A stretch of 58,858 nucleotides of DNA from Ophiothrix spiculata (taxonomy: Eukaryota > Echinodermata > Ophiuroidea > Amphilepidida > Ophiotrichidae): the NCBI GenBank assembly GCA_000969725.1, contig JXSR01S063768.1, one strand, 5' to 3'. The notes beneath the pieces are model-generated. The model was not told where the DNA came from and searched no databases. It saw nothing but the letters and a program-made list of their open reading frames with translations. Shown one piece after another: positions 49,470 to 58,858 of this stretch (positions are counted from its first letter, which is position 1; each line of letters starts with the position of its first letter). The position numbers and the translations under genes were made by a program.

Positions 49470-51270
49470 TATATCTAAAAAAGGTAGTTTCTTTTAATTT
49501 TACTGTTTTACTAAAATCCAAATTGTCTTACTTTTCGTGATAACTTAATGTAGCTTAAAATCATATTTATGGGAAAGATAGCTAAATAGGTCAAAGTTGT
49601 TTTAGAGCAAAACAATTAGTTTTGATTCACAATCAACCAAACTGACAAACCAATAACTGGAAGTAGCCAAAGCCTGTTTGTCATTTCACATGAAAATTAT
49701 TACAAATCATTTGATTTTATTTCCTCCAACTCTATTGAACCATGAGATTTACTTCAAATTCGATAGAAGTAGTTTGTACGGTTCAAAAGTCCCACCTAAT
49801 TTTTATGTTGATCACTCTGGAATTATAATTCTGTGTAACTTCACGATATGCAGAATGGAATAATGTTAATCTTATGCATTACTTGAGCAGAAAATAGACG
49901 TAATCATGTAAGCATTTGGTTTAAATAACCATCTTCAAAAATGGCATGAAAATACAAAGCTCCAAAATTGTACTGCATGGTTTACAGAAATAAACAATTG
50001 CTCCACATTCTGTTTTCATAAGATCCCTTTTCCAAAACTGGCCGACTAAAACACCAAGAAAAGGTTGCAGGGATTGAAGGTGAACTGTGGCTAATACCAG
50101 TCATCCAACTGCATTATCTTAACAGAAGCCTTGGGATCAATAGCAACGTGGAGGCAACATTTAGCTCCACATAATATAAATTACAGACAAAATTGGTCTA
50201 TACCATAAAAAATGTTGCCCATTTCCATATATTAAGGTGAACTATCCACAATCAGATCAACTAGAGTTCTATCAAGAATTTTACTAATTTTCATGGAAAT
50301 GCAGAACCATGGGTCCGGATATTTAGGGCTTTATCTGGAAAGCAGGGATTTCTTTCTCAAAATTATACAAATGCTGTCATTAAAACCTTAAATTCTGACA
50401 TTCTCTATGGGATTGGTCAACATATTGTAACTCTGAATGCTGAAGAGAACTTCTACAATACTGCTATCTATAGTAGATAATACAATATGAATCATGTTAA
50501 ATATTCTATTCTGTATTTCTAATCCATTTGTCACGTATCAACTTTTGCCCTTTGTAGATTAATTACTGATTTGACCATACCATTCATTTCCTTTCTCCTG
50601 TATGCTATAAAATAACTTATTCTCATTTACAAACATATGATACAAATTCCAGTGCACAAAATTCCTAAACACCAAAATACTTGCAGAACTGAAAACTAAA
50701 ATACTGTTGATTACTGGGATGATAAGCGATTTAATATCAAACTGTTGTGTCCAATGGAAATTATATTCAATTCTTATGAAAAGCTAACTAATACAACAGT
50801 CATTGAATTTTGTATATTAAAACAAAAAAAAGGTTTATTGAAACTAAGTTAAACCTTGGAATCAAAAATATAAACATTCAGAGTTTCCTATTAGCTTATA
50901 TAGCATCTATCAGTCCAACCCACCACAACCCCAATACTAGCGCCAATTGGCAGCTGTCACTAGATTTTACATCAAACTGTCGGCAATATAATTGCCATCA
51001 ATAAGGAACTAGATGATGGTGAGTACATTATGTCTTGTCAATATTTACTCCCATTCATCCATAACATAAGCTGTTCCTGGAATTATACAGAATTCACTAA
51101 TGTTCTGAAAGGCTTTTGAAAGCCACTTGTTCAATTTTCAAGCTTACATTTGGCATTCAAATTTATTATTTATTTGAAATAGAAAATTCATGAAAAGTGT
51201 GTTATTTTCTGTATTATGTCTGACAGACACAAGTACTTGTGTCAGATATTTTTCTACTTAAGATGCATAA
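49470..51270. other. About 1.8 kb private to unit 3
   Basis: This replaces a short stretch of units 1 and 2 (about 10,190-10,240 and 28,230-28,290). Several frames of 60-65 codons exist (49,678 and 50,810, plus) without recognisable motifs. I found no terminal repeats, poly-A end or tRNA-like box. It could be an old element or DNA lost from the other units. Confidence 0.4.
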
Positions 51271-51930
51271 AAAAATTGCTTAATGCTTTATTGTTTCAAC
51301 AATCAGAAGAGCAATTATTTACATGTAGTGAAATCAATTAAACACAATTAAAAACAAGTAGTAAACCAAACTTATGCATATATGTTTTATATAATTGTTA
51401 TTGACTTAGTAAAACACATGAATTATGATTGATAATTGGGATTTTGTGTTTGTGGAAGAGTCTAACACATGTTTGATTTTTAGCTCAGCACGTTAAGCAA
51501 TAGAGCTCTTATTATATTATCATAGACATTCAGATTTTTCAATCAAAAGAAAATGTAGCCACCTTTGTAAATTAGTATACAAACTGCATTGCCTTTGGGA
51601 AATGTTTTTACAGAAAGGATGTTAAGATTTTCACATATTCACCTCCTTAAAATATAACGAACTAGTTTACACAAATATGCAGCATTTTTGCAGCAATAAA
51701 ATGTTATTTGACATTTGCATTAATTTGCTATTAAAATTCATATATATCTTGAATTTGCCTGAATGTATACCACTTATTGGTATTTCAAGGCTATATACTA
51801 TTACACAAATTAATAGTATATTTTCTCTCCAATTTCAATTATCTTCTATTTCTATTTCAAAGCATTTAGTAATATCTACAGTTCTTTCCTCAGTGCCTGC
51901 TGTATATATCTATCATTTTTATTTTATTTC

Positions 51931-52271
51931 CATAAAAACACATAAAAATACATAAAAATAACATAGAAACAGAACAGAATTATGGAGGAAAGGACCGGAA
52001 GGCCAATGAGGCCTGTTAAATGTCCTTCCCTAGATATACAACAAAAAGTTATAGACAAAATAAATACCTGACAGCACAACTACTCAAACAAGACTACAAC
52101 AGGGACGTGCTCAAAAACTTACTTATAATTTTGAATAATATTTTGCTTAAGTTGATTTCGAAATTGTTTCACATTATTGCTATTTTTTATTTTACATGAT
52201 AATGAATTCCAAAGGAGACGACCATTTGTATGGATAGCTTTATCAGTAAATGATTTTTTATTGAAGGCAAT
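51931..52271 (-). mobile_element. 5'-truncated LINE 3' end
   Basis: The minus-strand frame from 52,271 to the stop at 52,119 encodes the C-terminal signature of CR1- or Jockey-like LINEs: HTNGRLLWNSLSCKIKN followed by an FRNQLKQNI stretch. A 3' untranslated part follows, ending in repeats of a TTTTTATG-like word (plus strand 51,931-51,965). It interrupts unit 3 relative to 10,850-10,870 in unit 1. The left end in LINE terms is a truncation within the reverse-transcriptase C-terminal region. Confidence 0.75.
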
Positions 52272-53373
52272 GTAAAGGGATCTCTTCAATAAACCCAATC
52301 TAGGTGAGAAAAATAATGTGTAAACTCATGCACATGAAACCCAGATCTCAAATCCGCAATTGAATTCATAAATCCAAGGAGGGCCAAACTCTCCTACTTT
52401 GGTACTTTGGTGTGCCAATGAAATTAATTCTATATTAAATGAGGTAAGCAAAAAGCTTTAGCTATTGTAATTCTGTCGGACAATTGAATTATTTTGCAAA
52501 GTAACTTCTAGCAATGATATCCATGTTTTGCTATCTAATTGCAAGGAGTCTAACCATTTATAAAAAGTCCCCTGGTTGCCATTGAAATGAATACAATATT
52601 AACACATGTGCTGTTCTATAAGTTCTAGTTATTGAAATCCCCTAAGACAACTTATTGACCTTGAAAAGCAACTCCTTTTAAAAGAGATTCATTTTTTCTT
52701 TATACTTAAAATCATTTTGTCATTGGGCCCTTCTTGGAATAAGGTATTAATTTTTTCATTAGCACAATGCCAGCATAGCATGTGAGTTCACGGGCTGGTT
52801 ACTCATCCCAAGATTGCTTGCGAGCTATTTTTCTAAGCACAAATGAGAATGCCATCTCCCAAAACAAACACTGTTAAAAGAGGTAATTTTCCATATTGAA
52901 ATATTTGCCGAGAGCTAATTCCACTCTCTAACCAGATTATTTCAACATTACAGACGAGATATGTGTGTATACCACCTTTATTTAGATTTTATCTGTCTGG
53001 TGACACTTCATGAAGAGCTCCTTATTGCATATATACAGCGCACAAAAATAAAACCAGGTGGAAATATTGGTACTTTTATATACTAGTAAGGCTGGACTAC
53101 ATTACTGAAGATGAGTGTAAACAAGATATAATCTGCCATATTGCTTTTGGCTAATATGATACTGACCTCTGGATATATCATAGTAAAATATTACCCTCCT
53201 TGGTTTTCAACTGGCTAACTCTTGATGTCTTGTAATATTCCAAAATGGTATTAATTACAAATACAAAAAAAAAGATATTTGGATCTTGTGTCAGCATAAA
53301 TAGAAAATTGCTAGTAATCATAGCAATTAAATGAGAAATTAGACCAAGCATACTTTAGGTCCCATAAAAATTT
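52272..53373. other. Unit 3 non-coding stretch, partly private
   Basis: Around 52,395-52,760 there is no match to the other units. Around 52,760-53,170 it matches 10,970-11,310 well, including the block open on both strands, which here carries a stop in each frame. No gene called. Confidence 0.4.
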
Positions 53374-53426
53374 TAGGATTAGGGTTTAGGTTTAGGGTTA
53401 AGTGGTAGGTTTAGGGTCGGGTTAGT
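53374..53426. repeat. Degenerate telomere-like tract
   Basis: A run of TTAGGGTTTAGGTTTAGGGT type on the plus strand, mixing 6- and 7-base variants, inside about 450 bp that other units lack (53,200-53,640). It may be the end of an element similar to the one at 47,724, or an interstitial telomeric remnant left by break repair. Confidence 0.7.
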
Positions 53427-54411
53427 ATTTCAAATGGTACATATCTTCCTTTTAATTATTCAGAAAAATATCAAACAATCAAACTTTAATTACATATTTT
53501 GTAGAATTGACAACGTATCAGCGTGCCAAAAATGGTCAAAATACTTTTGGTCATAGCGTATGAGGATTTGGCCAACTTTTGGAAGTGAAGGTGCTCATTA
53601 ATTCAAAAGGATTATAAGAAGCTAAATTGTTGAATTGGACAAGTGTATATGGTATTCAATGATCAGGATTATTTCTTCATTTTTTCTACAAATTTTGTTT
53701 TATACAATAAAATTTATACCAGTGGAATACTCTGATGTAACAATTCACATACTATCATAAGATTTTGGGTATTCATAGCACATTTGTATTATTTCAAGTG
53801 TTTCCAACCCTTCAAATGCTAATACTGAGAGAAGGCAAACCACGATAAACCATATGTTTATCTTAAGACATATTCTCTACACATATACCTTATCACATAA
53901 AATACAGCCCAGAAGCAAGCAGCACCAGAAATATCAATTTGGGGACACATGATTTTAATTATTGTACTCCAGACACGGAAGATGGCTGTAATGAATATTC
54001 ATGAGTTTGATGTGGAGCCAGATGTCTGCATATGAAGCAAAATAAAATCTTTACACTCGATCCTCATTTGCATTTCATAAACAGGCCCAATCTTGGCTCC
54101 TCATATATTGTCAGGAAAGAAAATAGATACTTAATCATCTATTTTAAGACACTTCATTCAAAACTGAAAGTAAGAATGTATTTTGCACGTTATCAATCAG
54201 TGATTACTACTGTCTCCATATAACTTATTTTAAGAGAACTGCTGTTGAATGTCCAATGACCGCTTTGAACATGGATTAAGACATATGACCATCAACCACA
54301 AGCCACATAACTTGATTTCTTGAAGAAAAAGTAAATCCCCTTTGAATTATCATATGCAAGAAAAAATAAAGTACTCTCATAGAAGATTTTTAAGTTCTTG
54401 TCACTGATGAG
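53427..54411. other. Unit 3 non-coding stretch
   Basis: From about 53,660 it matches 11,560-12,360 of unit 1 at moderate identity. The frame 54,032-54,223 is not kept. Nothing recognised. Confidence 0.4.
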
Positions 54412-54640
54412 TAATAACCTTAACTCCCAAACGCTTAAAAACTATCTAAGGCCAAATAGGTCATTCAAAAATTTCCTGTTTCCCCTAGGATTTGAACCCC
54501 CGACCTCTGGCATCCCGATCCCATATCCACCTATGGCAAGCCACCATGTATGGCCTGCCATGGCAGCCATTGGACTATTTGGCGAATTTCTTGATTTTTG
54601 CTTGTTGGATTTTGTTGGACTGTGGCGTGCTAGGGTTTAG
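54412..54640 (-). mobile_element. tRNA-like SINE remnant next to the LINE
   Basis: On the minus strand there is a B-box-like GGTTCAAATCC (54,488-54,498) preceded by GGTGGCTTGCCATAGG, and CCAGAGGTC as in the 47,801 element. The outer end toward the LINE reads CTAAACCCTAGC, again telomere-like. Homology to unit 2 breaks at 54,411. It may be a diverged relative of the 47,724 element into which, or beside which, the LINE inserted. Confidence 0.55.
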
Positions 54641-55970
54641 ATGGGTTATTGAGAAGGTGGTCTCGGCACAGGTCTCTGAGTACATTGAGAGAAACAGTCT
54701 TGCTGATCCTTTCCAGTCTGCCTATAGACATGGCCGCAGCACTGAGACCGCTCTGTTGATGGTACACAATGACATCATGAAGGCCATCGATGATCAGCAT
54801 GCGATTTTTCTTTTGATGCTTGATCTATCGGCGGCCTTCGATACCGTCAACCACATGATTCTTCTTGAACGGCTGTCTAAAGACTTTGGAATTATTGGCA
54901 ATGTCAATGCTTGGTTCAAATCTTACCTTTCTAATAGATCTTCTAGAGTAAATGTGAATGGTAGTATATCTGACATCAAACAACTCCTATATGGTGTTCC
55001 TCAGGGCTCTGTAATAGGACCCCAGGCTTTCACTTACTCAATCACAATCTTAATTATCATGTTTATGCGGACGATGTCAAGATGTACGTAAGATTTGACC
55101 CAAACGTTGATGGTGATGCAGTTTGTGCACTGTACAGATTAGGTAAGTGTGTGGATGACCTTCAGTCATGGATGCTGAGCAATAGATTAAAACTGAACCA
55201 GTCAAAAACTGAGTTCTTTATTGCTTGTTCTAGGTATCATTTTGAGACCCTGAAACATCATAATCTTTTACTTGGTGATCAAGAAATATGTAATACTTAC
55301 TCGATCCGTAACCTTGGTGTTACATTTGATAGCTCCATGACCATGTGTAATCGAATCACTGCTTTGTCACGTTCCATCCACTGGCAGTTGCACAATCTCA
55401 ATCGTATTCGCAAACTCCTTGATAATGAGACATGTCATAACATTGTCCGCACACTTATATTGTCAAGATTGGATTATTGTAATTCACTTTTGTATGGTAT
55501 TGATAAGAAACAGCTTCATCGCCTTCAGGTCCTTCAAAACAAGTGCGCGCGCCTGATTTTGAGAAACCTAAACAGGCTCGTGCCTCTCCATAACTCCATT
55601 CCCTTCATTGGTTGCCTGTTGCCTAGAGGATTGAATACAAACTTCTCCTCATCACATTTAAAGCTTTTCATCTGAATTCCCCTCAGTATCTCGCTACTTA
55701 TTTTCAGTTATACAAGAATGCTTATGCTCTTCGCTCCAGCTCCACCATCAAATTTCATGTGCCTCGCTCCAATAAACAACATGGTGATCGTGCCATGTCA
55801 GTTGCTGGTCCTTACCTATGGAATGAATTGCCTGTCAACATCCGTGGTCTTGAGCACATATCCACTTTTAAAAGTCATTTGAAGTCTCACCTGTATCCTA
55901 AACTGTAGTTTTCCCCTTTTCTGTTTCTTAAGCGCCTTGCCTACTTTAGTAAAAGGCGCTCTATAAATCC

Positions 55971-56002
<32 letters not shown>
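54630..56002 (+). mobile_element. CR1/L2-type LINE, 5'-truncated
   Basis: The element consists of a reverse-transcriptase region, a short 3' untranslated segment with a hairpin (AGCGCCTT paired with AAGGCGCT, 55,931-55,960) and a tail of ATT repeats (55,971-56,002). A hairpin and microsatellite tail instead of poly-A are typical of the L2 branch of the CR1 group. The endonuclease half is missing. No matching insertion is present in units 1 or 2. Confidence 0.93.
54640..55908 (+). pseudogene. LINE reverse transcriptase, broken
   Basis: The enzyme copied LINE RNA into DNA at the target site. Visible in order are the fingers region with SAYRHGRSTETALL, motif A with LDLSAAFDTVNH (about 54,820-54,855), motif B with GVPQGSVIGP (54,993-55,022), the catalytic YADD (55,064-55,075), the thumb region with LSRLDYCNSLLYG, and the C-terminal YLWNELPVNIRG (about 55,813-55,848). 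Motifs A and B lie in one frame and YADD in another. Around 15-20 codons normally found between them appear lost near 55,025-55,045. A further stop and frame change occur near 55,625-55,675, and the last part ends at 55,906-55,908. The N-terminal endonuclease is absent. It is not functional. Confidence 0.92.
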
Positions 56003-56003
<1 letters not shown>

Positions 56004-58669
56004 GATTGTCCACTGCGGTTATTGCAATATCAAAATGATATCAACAAATCAAGTGAGAGGTTCATGACCTTTGGCGTGTTTGGAAAAAGTTTCGATACCT
56101 TCAAATACATTTTTTCCATTTCAGAACCACCTGATCTGCATTACCTTACCCCAGGTCAACCTCAGTGTACATAATATCCCTCTCAAGTCCCAAATGATTA
56201 GTCATTTTCTCATAGGGATTTCTTAATATTCCATATAAGTCACTTATGTGCCATCTTAGAACTAACAAGTTCTACACAGCTTGCATATCAAATCCATTCG
56301 CTACATGCTTAGAATGTTAACAAAGCTTTACAACATCAAAACATCTCAAAGGAACATAAAGCATTTATACTCCAAATATCCAAGAAGCCAAAGAATTTGA
56401 AACAAAATATCTCTTTTAACCAAATTTGATGTAATTTCTTATTTTGCCAAGATTTTCCTTGGGAGTTGAGTGCTCCTGTGATAAAACATCGAATATAAAA
56501 TATGAGGCTTGTATTTTCTCACCCTTAAAAATTACTACTATCAAATTTATGACTCTTTCAAACAAATGATTGTTCATATTTCAGAATCCTGAATGCATTA
56601 ACGTGAGATTTTATGAGCCATTACTGGAAAGGTGAAGAAATGTTCTTCCATTTTGTATCTATTTTCATGACAAATTTCATACTGCAACAGTATTATAACA
56701 CATCAAATTATGTAACATTGTCATTGATGTGAAAGAATAATACAAAGTGGTGTTTACTGCTCAGTTTTACCATGCAAGATGTAGGATTTGTGTCTTACAC
56801 TTGATTATATTTCATGGTAATTTTGTTTATTTTTTTTCTTCCAACTTTATAAAATATTCAGCAAAAATGAAAATTCTTAATAATTAAGGCTTCTTTTTAT
56901 CCAAATGTTGACACTATCTCATTGCGTTGAATATCTGTTAAAACAATGTTAGTTGACATCCATCTTCTATGTTCTGTTCTTCCATTTACTACTACTTTAT
57001 TAAAGAATGTGTTCAGTCATTGGAAGGGTTGCAAAATAGCAAAACTTATTAAATGTTGTAATAAAAAAGGAAACTTAATTCAGCTGGAATGGTATTGTTT
57101 CCTTTAATTTGGTTGGTGAAGAAAACGATTAAGCTTCCTGGGATTGAGGGGCTGTAAGTCTTCGTTTACACTGAGTAATAGTACTTTCATGTATACATAC
57201 ATGAATGTTGTACATGACAAAGATATTTATAAAGAGAAAATTATGATACAAAATAACCTCAAGTTAATTTCAAAGCAGATTAGATGGTTATGAATGAAAA
57301 GTCAATTGGAAAAACAAGCTTACAAGTCTAGTCAAAACCGCCGTTCACAAAATCAAGTTTCTGTCGTAACATATCCTCCCTACAGGATTCAACACAAAAT
57401 CCAATTGTCATGTTAGCTTCAAATAAAGTAAGAACATGATTGGATTTCATATTACATCATGCTTAGCTAAGCTTAGCTTTACTACAAGAACTAACATACT
57501 CAATCCTAGTTTGTAAAGTTCCTTCTATTGCATGAACTATGAATATAAGTACCTTTAATCTAATACTCCTTCCATTTGAAGTTTCACTCTTATACATGTT
57601 ATAGGTTGGGCTACTGTAAAAACATATAAATTTCACAAGCACAAATTAATACTATAATACTAAATGTGACTGTACCACTGTTAGTGACACGGAGCCTTTT
57701 TTTGTGTAAAATATCTTTATATTAGGCTTGAAGACAAAGAGATCGCCAACGACACATTTGATCATTGGTAAAAGAGCAACATATTGACACCCTAAACTTT
57801 GACATCAAAGATGAAAATTTGACCTTCGTTTGACTCCTTCAATGACTTGGGATGAATATTAAAATGTTATTTTGTTGCATCTTCAAAATGTTATCCTTGA
57901 TCTACAAAATTTGACCTTTGGGGGCCAACAGTTACCATTATTTATTGCAGGGACCATAAAATAACTTTGGATGACCCTAGTGTACTTTTATTATTGATAT
58001 CTCACAAATCACAGAGAAAAATTATTCACTTATTCATTCATTCATTCAAAATCTATTCCAAAATCAATAACATGTACAAACAATCAGAACACTAAAACAC
58101 TATAAAAATTAACAAAAACATGATATTGAGGACACAATTGAAAGGCCAAAACACCTGAGTTAATTATACCCTTCAAACGTAAGGTTACAACAACGATGAG
58201 AACCCCAAATTATAAGCATGTTATGAGATAATCTACAAATTATCAATGCCGTTTACGTTTTACTATATTTGCAAGAATCATTCACTTTAAGCTGTAACTA
58301 TGTATCAAGATAGTAGTTCAGCTCCCAAAATACACTAATTATTTGTACAAGGCACTCTGAACAATTATCTTTCAGCCAACGGTAATAATGCAAACACACT
58401 AGAGAGAGATAATTTGTGTTGATTCAATAAAGTTCCATCCCAAAGGAAGTGACATTTAGTTGTCACAAAGACATCAGTAACACAAACTTATTCTGTATCT
58501 GACATTTAGTCACAACATCAGAACAAACTTATTCTGTAGCTATGCATCTGATACCCTCTACTCACACAAGATTTCATTTTAAGGGGCACCCCACAAATCA
58601 AGCAAGAACACAAATCTGCCCAAGCAATATCAATTTGTCTCAAGGTTTGTGTCTATTAATAACCCTTAC
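56003..58669. other. Unit 3 non-coding stretch
   Basis: Collinear with 31,050-33,670 of unit 2 and 12,560-15,440 of unit 1, with roughly 80-90 percent identity in the kept blocks (56,120-56,310, 57,290-57,530, 58,480-58,660). It includes the candidate exon at 56,150-56,261. No other feature seen. Confidence 0.45.
56150..56261 (-). other. Best candidate exon (112 nt), unit 3
   Basis: The same acceptor, length and open frame as units 1 and 2. It reads LRWHISDLYGILRNPYEKMT then NHLGLERDIMYTEVDL, with donor GTAAGG. About a dozen residues differ from unit 1 with almost no silent change, but no stop or indel has appeared. Confidence 0.35.
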
Positions 58670-58858
58670 GAAAAAAATTAAGCTCGTTACGAGCTCGTAA
58701 CGAGCTCATTATTACGAGCTCGTTACTAGCTCATTGCGAGCACGTTACGAGCTTGTTACGAGCTTGTTACGAGCGCGTTACTAGCTCGTTACGAGCGCGT
58801 TACTAGCTCGTTACGAGCGCGTTACTAGCTCGTTACGAGCGCGTTACTAGCTCGTTAC
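58670..58858. repeat. 22-bp satellite running off the window
   Basis: The last part is an array of CTCGTTACGAGCGCGTTACTAG units. It starts with less regular GAGCTCGTAACGAGCTC-type words around 58,680. The units are near-palindromic (GAGCTC, GCGC, CGTTACGAG and its complement nearby) and much richer in GC than the host DNA. It breaks the collinearity with unit 2 just after 58,665 and continues beyond the right edge. Confidence 0.95.

Larger units (their letters stand above)
37346..58858 (+). repeat. Tandem segmental duplication, unit 3 (incomplete at right edge)
   Basis: This third copy has diverged most and been rearranged most. Collinear similarity to units 1 and 2 continues until about 58,665, which corresponds to about 33,665 in unit 2. 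The offset grows from about 18.8 kb to 25 kb because of extra DNA: a 2.5-kb tandem duplication, about 1.8 kb of private sequence at 49,470-51,270, LINE fragments and several DNA elements. The last 190 bases are satellite and replace the expected continuation of the unit. Confidence 0.8.

Noticed and set aside
1-58858. Retroviral, LTR or Polinton sequence
   Set aside because: I saw no long terminal direct repeats, primer-binding site, protease or integrase-like frame, or capsid-like frame anywhere in the window.

Overview
This window is AT-rich (about two thirds A+T by eye) eukaryotic DNA from an animal, most likely an invertebrate. The evidence is a CR1/L2-type LINE with a trinucleotide tail, tRNA-derived SINE-like pieces, several short non-autonomous DNA transposons, TTAGGG-like patches, and assembly gaps of exactly 50 N. 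I cannot name the species. I saw no prokaryotic gene layout, rRNA, intact tRNA gene, CRISPR array, LTR retroelement or Polinton.

The main structure is a tandem segmental array. A unit of about 18 kb occurs three times head to tail: unit 1 (about 219-18,545), unit 2 (about 18,546-37,345) and unit 3 (about 37,346 to beyond the right edge). Bases 1-218 have no counterpart and may be the left flank. Similarity is not even. In the first third of the unit, copies 2 and 3 are closest. In the rest, copies 1 and 2 are closest. This mosaic suggests unequal crossing-over or gene conversion.

On this scaffold each unit carries private insertions, and the sister units often still show the empty site. Unit 1 has a 730-bp retroposon with 14-bp target duplications, a TA-flanked MITE and a TTAA-flanked MITE. 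Unit 2 has a 39-bp minisatellite, a mariner-like element with 200-bp inverted repeats, a fold-back element, a tRNA-type SINE and a second TTAA MITE. Unit 3 has a 721-bp transposon with an 8-bp duplication, a 212-bp hAT MITE, a large inverted repeat, a nearly identical 2.5-kb tandem duplication containing a gap, an element whose inverted ends are telomere-like and which holds a tRNA-like body, two LINE fragments, and a 22-bp satellite that runs off the right edge.

No host protein-coding gene can be called with confidence. Nearly all open frames are 60-100 codons, which is expected by chance. A few short blocks on the minus strand keep an open frame and plausible splice sites in two or three units, so they are listed as weak exon candidates. 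Where I compared copies, the changes were mostly amino-acid-altering, as in neutral DNA. The window therefore looks like intronic or intergenic sequence of a duplicated locus, or a decayed tandem gene family.
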